Shown: positions 56,113 through 64,000 of the stretch, piece after piece
Layout: each line of letters starts with the position of its first letter
Numbering within the stretch: position 1 is the stretch's first letter
Assembly: GCF_000633255.1 (NCBI RefSeq)
Contig: NZ_AYMJ01000008.1
Coordinates: 124,001-188,000 of the forward strand
Direction: 5' to 3'
DNA: 64,000 nt
Source of the DNA: Pseudomonas sp. H1h
GTDB taxonomy: Bacteria; Pseudomonadota; Gammaproteobacteria; Pseudomonadales; Pseudomonadaceae
Position numbers and translations under genes: made by a program
The notes under the pieces: generated by a model
What the model was told of the DNA's origin: nothing
The model's input: only the letters and a program-made list of their open reading frames with translations
Databases searched by the model: none

Positions 56113-57177
56113 TCAATTCGCCTGCAATGTCAGCACCGTAAACGTGTCCGGATGGAACACCGGGTCCGGTCTGGGTTGATCCTGACTCGGGGCCGGCTGC
56201 GTGAAATCGGCACTGAACAGGTAGGCTTGCCCGCGCTTGGCATCCAGTACCATGTTGTGTGCCCAAGGCCGTGTGCCGATCGAACCAAGCAAACGATAGC
56301 TGCCCTGAGCGCTGCGCTGAATCACTGCCAGACTCGCATCGGCGCCGCTGGGAGCCAGCAGTTGGTCGCGTTGATGGTCGTAGGCCAGCGTGTTGACCGC
56401 ATGCCCGATGGGCAGGGTATCCAGTAACTTGCCGGTCGCGAGATCTGCGATGACCAAGCGAGGCTTGTCACCCCGGCAGGCCACGAACAAACGCTGATGC
56501 ACCTGATCGGCGGCGATCGCGCCGGGCTTACTGCAGCCTTCGAAGGTCCAGAATTGCTGCTGCGCCAGCGTTGCACCGGACAGCACGGCCACTTGGTCTT
56601 CATCCCGCATGGGGACTAAAAAGGTGCCGTTATCCAGCACCAGTGGGCCATCGAGCTTTTGTGCCGGGACATCGACCGAGCCCGTCAGCCGGTCGCTTTT
56701 CGGGTCGATCAGGTAGAGCGTCGAATGATCCCCACGGCGACCGCTGGTGACAATCACCCGGTCGCGACTTGCGTCGTAGAGCAGATTGTTCAGGTTGCCT
56801 GAGTCCAGTTCCAGCCGCTGCAGCACCTGCAGCCGATCCAGCGCCACAATGCTCAGCGAGCCGTCCATGTTCGCCACATACAGGCGGTTATGCCGAGGCA
56901 CGAAGGTGACGGCATTGGCGCCGGCGGAATTGTCGAGTGTTTTCAGCAACCGTTGCCGCTCGACGTCGAACACCGACAGCCCGTTTTCCCTGCGCGCAAT
57001 GAACAAGTAAGGCCGTTGCGGATCAAGTGCGCCAAAGCCCCAACTGTGGCCTTCACCCGCCAAGGCCCGGGTGGCGCTGACGGTGTACAGCAACGGTTCG
57101 CTGGCCTGGGTCATCTGGACGCTGAGCAGGCAGGTAGCAAGGCTCGCAAGGGCCAGCAGGTTTTTTCGCAACGGCAT
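56113..57177 (-). CDS. Periplasmic YncE-like beta-propeller protein
   Basis: A 354-residue protein with signal peptide (PLRKNLLALASLATCLLSVQMTQASE). Repeated blade motifs of the YVTN type are visible (RPYLFIARRENGLSVFDVERQRLLKTL; HNRLYVANMDGSLSIVALDRLQVLQRL; RLVIADLATGKLLDTLPIGHAVNTLAYD), giving a seven-bladed propeller. YncE in E. coli is iron-regulated and periplasmic; the neighbourhood here fits that, but no role is established. The first codon is the ATG after an in-frame TTG. Confidence 0.8.
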   Translation of the reverse strand: MPLRKNLLALASLATCLLSVQMTQASEPLLYTVSATRALAGEGHSWGFGALDPQRPYLFIARRENGLSVFDVERQRLLKTLDNSAGANAVTFVPRHNRLYVANMDGSLSIVALDRLQVLQRLELDSGNLNNLLYDASRDRVIVTSGRRGDHSTLYLIDPKSDRLTGSVDVPAQKLDGPLVLDNGTFLVPMRDEDQVAVLSGATLAQQQFWTFEGCSKPGAIAADQVHQRLFVACRGDKPRLVIADLATGKLLDTLPIGHAVNTLAYDHQRDQLLAPSGADASLAVIQRSAQGSYRLLGSIGTRPWAHNMVLDAKRGQAYLFSADFTQPAPSQDQPRPDPVFHPDTFTVLTLQAN

Positions 57178-57253
57178 CAATGTTCTTCACATTCCAAAGG
57201 TGTCTGGAGGTCTGGGCTCGGCCCGGGGGTCAAAACGGGGGGCATCATAGCAA

Positions 57254-58630
57254 TCACGCGAGGGCGTTTGCTCCGGTCTTGCCGAGCAGATCGATCCGGC
57301 AGCCCGGAGACGCATCGCTGACGCTGAGTTTCATATCATGCAGGCGTGCAACGGCCGCTACCATGCTCAGCCCCAGGCCGTTGCCCGGTGTATGACGGCT
57401 TGATTCGGCCCGGTAAAGTCGGCGCAACACCGCTTCACGTTCCGCCGGCGCAATTCCCGGGCCGTTGTCCGCTACCTGAATGCCTGTCGACTCCTGATCG
57501 GCGATAACGCTCAGGCGTACCTGGCTATGGTCCGGGCTGAACTTGATGGCGTTATCCAGCAAGTTGCAGACCGCATCGAACAACAATTGCGCATCGCCGG
57601 CGATCATCGCCGGAAGCCGGCTTTCAGTCAGCGTCAGGCTGATACCGCGCTCTTCGGCCAACGGCTCATAGAGCTCGGCGGCGTCGGCGCAGATCAGGTT
57701 CAGGTCCAGCGTCGCGAAGTGACTGCGGCGTGCACTGTTTTCGATTTCCGAGATGCGCAGCAGCGCCTTGAACGTCAGCAGCAGCGCCTTGGCTTCAGTC
57801 AAAGCGGCGTTGATGCTGGCAGCGTATTGCGCTTCATCCAGTCCGCGCCGCTGGGCACGTTCAAGCCCGGCGATCAGCCGGGTCAGCGGTGTACGCAAAT
57901 CGTGAGCAATGTCGTCGCACACGCCTTTGACTTCGCTCATCAGGCGTTCCAGCTCATCCAGCATGCCGTTGACCACATCAGCGAGGCGGTCGATATCGTC
58001 GTTGGTCCCTTGAATGGGCAGCCGTCCGGTGAGATCGCCTTCGATGATGCCCTTGATCGAGCGACTGACTTTGTCCAGGCGCCGGTGAGCCGAATACCCC
58101 AGGGCGACCGCTCCGCACAGACCGACAACCAGTAACAGCACACCGCCGGAAATCAGCGCATTGATCAGCAGTTCATCGAACTCGCGGATGTCATGAACAT
58201 CTTGCGCCACCATCAGGAGCTTGCCGTCGGCCTGACGGTGCACGATGAACCGCACAGGGCGGTGGTGACCGTTGGCCTTGAGCCAGCGAAACTCCTGCGG
58301 TTTGTCAAAAGCGGAGTAGGGCGGCAGTTCCTGTATGGCACCGGCGATGAACTTGCCCTGCGCATCGAACAGGCTATGCGGCAAACGCGCTTCGGCATCC
58401 TGCACGGCATGTTTGCGGATTTCCTGGAGCTGCAACTCGGGGGGCTGCGCACTGCGGTTTTCCACCTGGCGATACAACGCCGTATCGGCTTCGGTTTTCA
58501 GGTAGAACGCGGTTTGCCAATAGATGTAGCCGAACAACGCCAGGAACGAGGCGCCGAACAGGCCGAGAAACAACAGCCCGGTGCGAAAGCTGATGGTGCG
58601 CGGAATTTCACTCAGGTGAACGTAAAACAT
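57254..58630 (-). CDS. Sensor histidine kinase
   Basis: A 458-residue membrane kinase: membrane segments at ~16-38 and ~165-185, a periplasmic sensor between, HAMP linker (HRRLDKVSRSIKGIIEGDLTGRLPI), H-box DIAHDLRTPLTRLIAGLERA, N-box NLLDNAIKFS, G1 DNGPGIAP and G2 NGLGLSMVAAVA. All catalytic elements are present. It overlaps its regulator gene by 23 bases, so it pairs with it. Confidence 0.9.
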   Translation of the reverse strand: MFYVHLSEIPRTISFRTGLLFLGLFGASFLALFGYIYWQTAFYLKTEADTALYRQVENRSAQPPELQLQEIRKHAVQDAEARLPHSLFDAQGKFIAGAIQELPPYSAFDKPQEFRWLKANGHHRPVRFIVHRQADGKLLMVAQDVHDIREFDELLINALISGGVLLLVVGLCGAVALGYSAHRRLDKVSRSIKGIIEGDLTGRLPIQGTNDDIDRLADVVNGMLDELERLMSEVKGVCDDIAHDLRTPLTRLIAGLERAQRRGLDEAQYAASINAALTEAKALLLTFKALLRISEIENSARRSHFATLDLNLICADAAELYEPLAEERGISLTLTESRLPAMIAGDAQLLFDAVCNLLDNAIKFSPDHSQVRLSVIADQESTGIQVADNGPGIAPAEREAVLRRLYRAESSRHTPGNGLGLSMVAAVARLHDMKLSVSDASPGCRIDLLGKTGANALA

Positions 58631-59300
58631 AACCGGCTCCCCGAATGGTATGGATCATCGGCAGTTCGCCTTCACCGTCGATCTTGCGGCGCAGACGACT
58701 CATGTGAACTTCAATCACGTTGGTACGTTCGTCGTAGCTGTAATTCCACACGGCCTCGAACAGCATGGTGCGCGTGACGACCTGACCGGCGTTGCGGATC
58801 AAGTGTTCGAGCAGGGCGTACTCGCGCGGGACCAGATCAATGACCCGCTCACCGCGTCGCACGGTCCGGCTCAGCAGGTCGACTTCCAGGCTGGCAACCC
58901 GCAGACGGGTTTCGCGGGCCTGCGTCGGCACTTTGTTGCGGCGACGATTCAAGGCATCCAGGCGAGCGGTCAATTCGATGAACTCGAACGGTTTGGTCAG
59001 GTAATCGTCACCACCGGCGCGCAGGCCACGGACTCGCTCATCGAGTGCACTGAGGGCGCTGAGAATCAGCACCGGCGTGGTCACACTCGCGGCGCGCAAG
59101 GACGTCAGCACGCCCAGGCCGTCGAGGCCACCGGGCAACATCCGGTCAAGCACGATCAGATCGAACGGTTCACTCAATGCCTTGAGCAAGCCATCGCGCC
59201 CATTGTTGACGCAACTCACCGTAAATCCGTGATCAGACAGCGCCGCTTCGATTTCACGGCAGGTAGGCAAGTCGTCCTCGACGACCAGAACATGGGTCAT
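58608..59300 (-). CDS. OmpR-family response regulator
   Basis: A 230-residue regulator: receiver (VLVVEDD, phospho-Asp in LIVLDRMLPGG, Lys in YLTKPF) and winged helix (LVPREYALLEHLIRNAGQVVTRTMLFEAVWNYSYDERTNVIEVHMSRLRRKI). The start at MTHVLVVEDD is chosen because the domain begins there. It is divergent from a second response regulator gene across 117 bases. Confidence 0.9.
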   Translation of the reverse strand: MTHVLVVEDDLPTCREIEAALSDHGFTVSCVNNGRDGLLKALSEPFDLIVLDRMLPGGLDGLGVLTSLRAASVTTPVLILSALSALDERVRGLRAGGDDYLTKPFEFIELTARLDALNRRRNKVPTQARETRLRVASLEVDLLSRTVRRGERVIDLVPREYALLEHLIRNAGQVVTRTMLFEAVWNYSYDERTNVIEVHMSRLRRKIDGEGELPMIHTIRGAGYVLRSPE

Positions 59301-59379
59301 GGCAGTTGAACCGCTCACATTGTCAGACTGAGATGGCATAGTGTGGCAAAGCTTGGCGGGGCGCCACGTTCCCACCAGG

Positions 59380-59391
59380 TAAATAAAAGTT
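59380..59391 (+). repeat. TAAATAAAAGTT direct repeat, copy 1
   Basis: TAAATAAAAGTT lies 27 bases ahead of the second response regulator start; the same 12 bases recur at 60127-60138 ahead of the efflux operon. Possible shared binding site. Confidence 0.4.
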
Positions 59392-59417
59392 CAGGTTCGA
59401 TCGATGGAGAGTTTTCC

Positions 59418-60107
59418 TTGCGCATTCTAGTGGTTGAAGACGACGCTCAGACGGCGGCTTATCTGGAGCGCGGATTGAGTGAAAGTGGCCACGTGGTGGA
59501 TATCGCCAGCGATGGCAACAGCGGTCTGGACATGGCCCTGGAGCGGATTCATGACGCCTTGATTGTCGATCGGCGCCTACCCGGCCTGGATGGCATTGGC
59601 CTGATCAAAGCCATCCGTGCACAACAGTTGCGCGTGCCGATCCTGATGCTCAGCGCGCAGTCGACCACTGCGCAAAAGGTTGAAGGGCTGCAAGCCGGGT
59701 GCGATGACTATCTGGGCAAACCCTATGCGTTCGCCGAAGTGCTGGCGCGTCTGGATGCCTTGTTGCGTGGTCGCGATCAAGTCAGCGGTCCGGCGCGGCA
59801 ACTGGCGGTTGGCGAACTGCAACTGGACTGCGCCACGCGTACCGCCGTGCGCGGCGGGCGGGTCATTGCCCTGCAGCACCGCGAAGCCTTGTTGCTGGAA
59901 AAACTGATGCGCCACAGCGGGCAGGTGGTAACGCGCGACATGTTGCTCGACAGTGCCTGGAACTACGATTTCGACCCCAACGACAACGTCATCGATAAAC
60001 ACATCCACCGCTTGCGCCGCAAACTTGATGAGGGCTTCGCGTACTCGCTGATCAGGACGGTACCGGGCGCCGGGTACAGTTTTCAGGTCGCGCCGGTCGA
60101 GGAGTGA
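59418..60107 (+). CDS. OmpR-family response regulator of the efflux operon
   Basis: A 229-residue regulator starting at a TTG behind GGAGAG; no in-frame ATG exists near the domain start. Receiver: ILVVEDDAQTA, phospho-Asp in ALIVDRRLPG, Lys in YLGKPYAF. Winged helix: LQHREALLLEKLMRHSGQVVTRDMLLDSAWNYDFDPNDNVIDKHIHRLRRKL. No kinase gene adjoins it on its own strand; the kinase at 57254 may serve it, or it may be an orphan. It stands 126 bases before the RND efflux genes and likely controls them. Confidence 0.88.
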   Translation: MRILVVEDDAQTAAYLERGLSESGHVVDIASDGNSGLDMALERIHDALIVDRRLPGLDGIGLIKAIRAQQLRVPILMLSAQSTTAQKVEGLQAGCDDYLGKPYAFAEVLARLDALLRGRDQVSGPARQLAVGELQLDCATRTAVRGGRVIALQHREALLLEKLMRHSGQVVTRDMLLDSAWNYDFDPNDNVIDKHIHRLRRKLDEGFAYSLIRTVPGAGYSFQVAPVEE

Positions 60108-60126
60108 AGCCCGCGTTCGGGGCAGT

Positions 60127-60138
60127 TAAATAAAAGTT
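60127..60138 (+). repeat. TAAATAAAAGTT direct repeat, copy 2
   Basis: Second exact copy, 95 bases ahead of the outer-membrane channel gene. See 59380-59391. Confidence 0.4.
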
Positions 60139-60232
60139 TATCTGCCGGCGAACGCTCTGGCAGGCGCCCCTCGCTATCTTCCCCGCATTCGTGGCGCAGG
60201 CCACAGAGGCTCAAGCGGGGGATAGCTTGCCC

Positions 60233-61651
60233 ATGTCAGTTACAACCTTGCCGACGCGCCGTGTACTCCGGGCGTTGCATTTATTTGTGATGTTAGTGCT
60301 TGCCGGCGCGATGACGATCGGCGGATGCTCGATGGTGCCCGAATACCGGCAACCGGATTTACCACTGGCTCGGCAATGGGACGGCGTTGCTGACTCGTCT
60401 TCAGCGGGAGGAGGGCAGTGGTGGCTGCAGTTTCACAGCGCTGAACTGGACGCGTTGATCGCACGGGGCCTGACATCCAATTACACCCTCAAAGCGGCGG
60501 CCAGCCGCATCGACGAAGCGCGAGCATCGGCGCAGGTGGTCGGGGCCGGGCAGTACCCGGCGCTGAACCTGGGCGGCAACTTCCAACGCCAGAACAATTA
60601 CGGCACCACACAAAAACGCAGTGTATTTGCCGAGGCCACTTATGAAGTGGACTTCTGGGGCAAGCAGCGCGCTGCCGCCGATTCTGCGGATGCCCTGACC
60701 AAAGCGACGGTATTTGATGCCCATACTTTGCGCATGAGCCTGGGCGCGAGTATCGCCGACAGTTACTTTCAGGTGCTGTCCCTGGAAGATCGGCTGCGGT
60801 TGGCGCAGTCGATTGCCGACGATGCGCGGCAGGTTCTGCAACTGGTGGAAGTCCAGGCCAGCCAGGGCTCCGTGTCGAACCTCGAAGTCGAGCAGCAGCG
60901 CAACGCCATGCAGACGTTCGAAGCCGCCATGCCTGCGTTGCGTCAGCAGCGCGATCTGGCCCTGTATCAATTGGCGGTGCTGGTAGGCGCGCAGCCTCAG
61001 GGTTTCCATGTGCAAGGTAACGGTCTGGGCGCTCTGCAAGTGCCGCACCCGGCATCGGGGCTGCCGATCGGTCTGCTGCGCCAGCGTCCGGACATTCAAG
61101 CTGCCGAGGCGCGGCTGGTGTCGGCTAATTTCGATGTCGGGGTGGCTCGCGCGGCGTTTCTGCCCAATCTGTCGCTGGACTTGCTGGGCGGTATCGACAC
61201 GATCGCCGGTGGAAAAATCTGGAGCGCCATCGGCACCCTCAGCCAGCCGGTATTCGCCGGTGGTCAACTCAAGGGGCAACTGCATTTTGATCAGGCGCAT
61301 GTCGAGGAGCTGACCGCCAGTTACCGCGAGTCGATCATCGAAGCCTTGCAAGACGTCGAAACCCAGCTCAGCGCCGCGCGCGAACTGGATAAAAGCTACG
61401 CGCTGAACCAGTCGGCGGTGGCGTCGGCGCGCGAAGCGGCGCGGTTGGCGCAAGTGCGTTATCGACTGGGGGCAACCGATTTCCAGACTCTGCTGATCGT
61501 CGAACGCACTCAATATCAGGCCGAAGACACGCTGTTGCAGGTACACCTGCAACACCTGCAAGCCGCCGTCGGACTGTTCCGCGCGCTGGGCGGGGACTTC
61601 GCGCCGAACACCCTCGCTTCTCTCTCTCCTGCCCAGGTGGCTTACCCATGA
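60233..61651 (+). CDS. RND efflux outer-membrane lipoprotein (NodT/OprM type)
   Basis: A 472-residue TolC-family channel. The ATG behind GGGGGA gives a lipoprotein signal with lipobox GAMTIGGC (Cys near residue 33). The two long helical repeats of the family are visible (SNYTLKAAASRIDEARASAQVVGAGQYPALNL; LRQRPDIQAAEARLVSANFDVGVARAAFLPNLSL). It overlaps the adaptor start by 4 bases. First gene of a tripartite efflux operon. Confidence 0.93.
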   Translation: MSVTTLPTRRVLRALHLFVMLVLAGAMTIGGCSMVPEYRQPDLPLARQWDGVADSSSAGGGQWWLQFHSAELDALIARGLTSNYTLKAAASRIDEARASAQVVGAGQYPALNLGGNFQRQNNYGTTQKRSVFAEATYEVDFWGKQRAAADSADALTKATVFDAHTLRMSLGASIADSYFQVLSLEDRLRLAQSIADDARQVLQLVEVQASQGSVSNLEVEQQRNAMQTFEAAMPALRQQRDLALYQLAVLVGAQPQGFHVQGNGLGALQVPHPASGLPIGLLRQRPDIQAAEARLVSANFDVGVARAAFLPNLSLDLLGGIDTIAGGKIWSAIGTLSQPVFAGGQLKGQLHFDQAHVEELTASYRESIIEALQDVETQLSAARELDKSYALNQSAVASAREAARLAQVRYRLGATDFQTLLIVERTQYQAEDTLLQVHLQHLQAAVGLFRALGGDFAPNTLASLSPAQVAYP

Positions 61652-62814
61652 ATGTTTCCCGCTTACGTCGTCCGATTGTGTTGGGCAGTCTGCTGTTGGT
61701 CGTGCTGGCCACTGTCCTCGGTACTGCGCAATGGGTCCGCCGTGCCCAGGCCACACCGGTAAACACCGAGGCAGGCGCGGTGCCGGTTCAAATGGCCCGG
61801 GTCAGCGTCGAGGACTTGCCGATCTGGATCAGTGCCATCGGCAATGTGCAGGCACTCAACAGCGTCAATGTGCGGGTGAGGGTCGACGGCGAGCTGCAGA
61901 AAGTGCTGTTCGCCGAAGGGCAGACAGTCAATGCCGGCAGCCTGCTGGCGGTGATCGACCCGCGCGTCTATCAAGCCCAGGTGGCTCAGGCCCAGGCGCT
62001 GGTCGCCAAGGATCAGGCCCAGTTGGCCAACCTGCGGGTCAATCTCGAACGAGCCGGGAAACTCGCCGCCGCCAAGGCCGGGCCGACTCAGGACGTCGAC
62101 ACGTATCGCGCGGAGTTGGCGGCCCAGCAGGCCACGGTACAGGCCGATCAGGCGGCGCTGGACACTGCGCGCCTGCAGCTGGAGTTCACTCAGGTCAAGG
62201 CTCCGCTGACCGGCCGAACCGGCCAACGCCTGCTGGATGTCGGCGCGATAGCTCATGGTGCGGAAGCTTCCGGGCTGGTAACGATCACGCAGATGAATCC
62301 GATCTCCGTGGCGTTTGCCGTGTCGCAGGACGACCTTGCAGAGATCCTCGAAGAAAACGCCAAGGGCGCGTTACAAGTGGTTGCGATGAGCCGCGACGGT
62401 CAACAGGAAATCGCCCGTGGTCAACTGAGTTTCATCGACAGCCAGGTGACCGCCGCCAGTGGTCAGATCCAGCTCAAGGCCCAGTTCGACAACAGCAGTG
62501 CAGAACTCTGGCCCGGTGAACTGGTGAGTGCGCGCCTGTTGGTACAAACCCGGCGCAATGTAGCGGTCGTGCCAGCTGAAGCCGTGCAGTTGGGACGTCA
62601 GGGCCATTTCGTTTACGTGGTCGATGCGCAGCAACGCGTGCAACCGCGACAGGTGGATGCAGCGACCGTGGTCGGTGGCAAACAATGGATACGCCAGGGA
62701 CTGACGGCTGGCGAAACGGTGGTTGTGCAGGGTCAATCCCGCGTTGCGCCGGGACTGAAAGTCGTGCCGGTCAAAACGGATGCCAATGCTGATCTGGCGC
62801 AGGTGAATCCATGA
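61648..62814 (+). CDS. RND efflux periplasmic adaptor (MdtA-like)
   Basis: A 388-residue membrane-fusion protein: membrane anchor near residues 8-27, lipoyl-like halves (NVQALNSVNVRVRVDGELQKVLFAEGQTVNAGSLLAVIDPR), a coiled-coil hairpin (~85-150, many Ala/Gln) and beta-barrel (TRRNVAVVPAEAVQLGRQGHFVYVVD). It links pump and channel. Its stop overlaps the pump gene start (ATGA). Confidence 0.93.
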   Translation: MNVSRLRRPIVLGSLLLVVLATVLGTAQWVRRAQATPVNTEAGAVPVQMARVSVEDLPIWISAIGNVQALNSVNVRVRVDGELQKVLFAEGQTVNAGSLLAVIDPRVYQAQVAQAQALVAKDQAQLANLRVNLERAGKLAAAKAGPTQDVDTYRAELAAQQATVQADQAALDTARLQLEFTQVKAPLTGRTGQRLLDVGAIAHGAEASGLVTITQMNPISVAFAVSQDDLAEILEENAKGALQVVAMSRDGQQEIARGQLSFIDSQVTAASGQIQLKAQFDNSSAELWPGELVSARLLVQTRRNVAVVPAEAVQLGRQGHFVYVVDAQQRVQPRQVDAATVVGGKQWIRQGLTAGETVVVQGQSRVAPGLKVVPVKTDANADLAQVNP

Positions 62815-64000
62815 ACGCCCTGGCCGGTTTGATTCAACGACGGGTGGGCCTGAGCCTGTTGGCACTGGGCGTGATGCTGCTCGGTGCTTTTGCCTACTCT
62901 CAATTGCCGGTGGCGCCCTTGCCGACGGTGGATTTCCCGACCATTCAGGTCACGACCAAGCTCTCCGGCGCCAGTGCAGAAACCATGGCGTCGTCGGTTG
63001 CCACGCCGCTGGAGCGCGCGTTTGCCGCTGTGCCGCAAGTCGCCTCGATGACCTCTTCGAGCGCCGCCGGCAAGACCCAGATCGTGCTGCAATTCGATCT
63101 GTCCCGAGACATCGATGGCGCTGCGCAGGACGTGCAGACGGCGATCAACACCGCCACTCCCAACCTGCCCAAGACCATGTCCAGCTTGCCGACCTTCAAC
63201 AAGGTCAACCCGGCCGAAGGCACTGTGTTGTCACTGGCGGTCACTTCGCCAACGCGCACCTTGCCGGAGCTCGATCGCTTCGCCGACAACTACATCGCCC
63301 AGCGTCTGTCGCAGATGCCCGGGGTGGGCCTGGTGGATTTCCATGGCGAACAGAAACCGGCGGTGCGCGTACAGATTGATCCTGATGCACTCGCTGCCCG
63401 GGGGCTGACCCTTGAAGACGTGCGCAGCGTCATTGGCGTCAGCACTCTGGATCAGCCCAAGGGCAGCCTCGATGGCCCAAGCCGTTCGATCACGCTGGGT
63501 GCAACCGATCAGTTGCTGGACCCGCAGCATTATCGCGATCAGGTCATCGCCTACAAGAACGGCATGCCGATCAAACTGGGCGATCTCGGCAGGGTCATCG
63601 CCGGGGCCGAGGACACCCAGCAGGCGGCGCAATTGGGGGCCGACCCGACCGTCATCGTCGACATTCACAAGCAACCGGGTTTCAACCTGCTGTCGACCAT
63701 TGCCACGATCAAGGCCAAATTGCCCGAGTTGACAGCCTCACTGCCGCGCGATGTGCAAGTGCAGGTGGTGGGTGACCGCACCCAGACCATCGAAGCGTCA
63801 GTCAATGACATGCAGTTCACGTTGCTGTTGTCCATCGCCCTGGTGGTCGTGGTGATCTTTGTCTTCCTGCGCAAAGCCACGGCGACACTGATTCCGAGCC
63901 TGACCATTCCGCTGTCGCTGGTGGCCACGTTCGGCGTCATGTACCTGCTGGGCTACAGCCTCGACAATCTGTCGATCATGGGCCTGGCGATTGCCGTCGG
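62811..64000 (+). CDS. RND efflux inner-membrane pump, N-terminal part (right edge)
   Basis: The first 396 codons of a pump that should be about 1,030 residues; it runs off the window. It begins MNALAGLIQRRVGLSLLALGVMLLGAFAYSQLPVAPLPTVDFP, then the porter domain (SGASAETMASSVATPLERAF; QDVQTAINTATPNLP), membrane segments from about residue 340 (FTLLLSIALVVVVIFVFLRKATATLIPSLTIPLSLVATFGVMYLLGYSLDNLSIMGLAIAV). It is most like MdtB/MdtC and MuxB/MuxC; a second pump gene may follow outside the window. Confidence 0.93.
   Translation, partial: MNALAGLIQRRVGLSLLALGVMLLGAFAYSQLPVAPLPTVDFPTIQVTTKLSGASAETMASSVATPLERAFAAVPQVASMTSSSAAGKTQIVLQFDLSRDIDGAAQDVQTAINTATPNLPKTMSSLPTFNKVNPAEGTVLSLAVTSPTRTLPELDRFADNYIAQRLSQMPGVGLVDFHGEQKPAVRVQIDPDALAARGLTLEDVRSVIGVSTLDQPKGSLDGPSRSITLGATDQLLDPQHYRDQVIAYKNGMPIKLGDLGRVIAGAEDTQQAAQLGADPTVIVDIHKQPGFNLLSTIATIKAKLPELTASLPRDVQVQVVGDRTQTIEASVNDMQFTLLLSIALVVVVIFVFLRKATATLIPSLTIPLSLVATFGVMYLLGYSLDNLSIMGLAIAV

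Overview
The window looks like a chromosome segment of a Pseudomonas, probably of the fluorescens group. Coding sequence is dense and GC-rich. Several intergenic gaps carry the paired 'GGGAGCGGGCTTGCTCGCGA' type REP elements typical of that group. The order fdnGHI-fdhE-selA-selB is, from memory, that of other pseudomonads. No rRNA, insertion sequence, integrase or CRISPR array was seen.

Layout. 1-5.1 kb: the end of a receiver-domain protein, small hypothetical genes, an SDR dehydrogenase followed by a cation/proton antiporter, and a MalY/PatB-type C-S lyase. 5.4-14.6 kb: a complete selenocysteine module. It has a selenoprotein formate dehydrogenase (in-frame UGA at 5976-5978 followed by a SECIS-like hairpin), its beta and gamma subunits, FdhE, SelA, SelB and tRNA-Sec. 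14.7-27.4 kb: metabolic and regulatory genes, among them a class III aminotransferase with a divergent TetR gene, a reductase with a divergent LysR gene, an OmpR/EnvZ-type pair, a DUF2252 protein and a puuB/puuR/puuA-like gamma-glutamyl-polyamine cluster. 27.4-32.8 kb: a CHASE4-PAS-GGDEF-EAL protein, then an ECF sigma/anti-sigma pair divergent from a Tat-exported phosphoesterase and a cupredoxin.

32.9-36.2 kb is an AT-richer, differently composed island of two overlapping genes. The first is an HNH nuclease domain fused to an SMC/ABC-like ATPase. The second is a separate HNH protein. The pair resembles Septu (PtuA/PtuB) anti-phage defence, but one HNH domain is fused to the ATPase and a second one is free.

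36.2-56.1 kb is a large metallophore locus. On the minus strand, in transcription order, lie a PLP decarboxylase (SbnH-like), a cysteine-synthase-like enzyme (SbnA-like), an octopine/opine dehydrogenase-family enzyme, one IucA/IucC NIS synthetase, an MFS exporter and a class V aminotransferase. These are followed by a FecI-like sigma, a FecR-like sensor, an STN-containing TonB receptor and a Fec-type ABC importer. On the plus strand lie a CitE-like lyase, a small ParB/SbnI-like protein, a second closely related TonB receptor without STN, and a Fur-like winged-helix protein. Together they suggest a carboxylate siderophore built on 2,3-diaminopropionate. O-phosphoserine would come from the SbnI-like kinase and be joined to glutamate by the SbnA-like enzyme. 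The conjugate would be split by an opine dehydrogenase in place of SbnB. Both receptor genes carry the same 28-bp promoter-like element, so one FecI-type sigma probably drives both.

56.1-64 kb: a YncE-like beta-propeller protein, a histidine kinase/response regulator pair, a second response regulator, and a tripartite RND efflux operon whose inner-membrane pump runs off the right edge.
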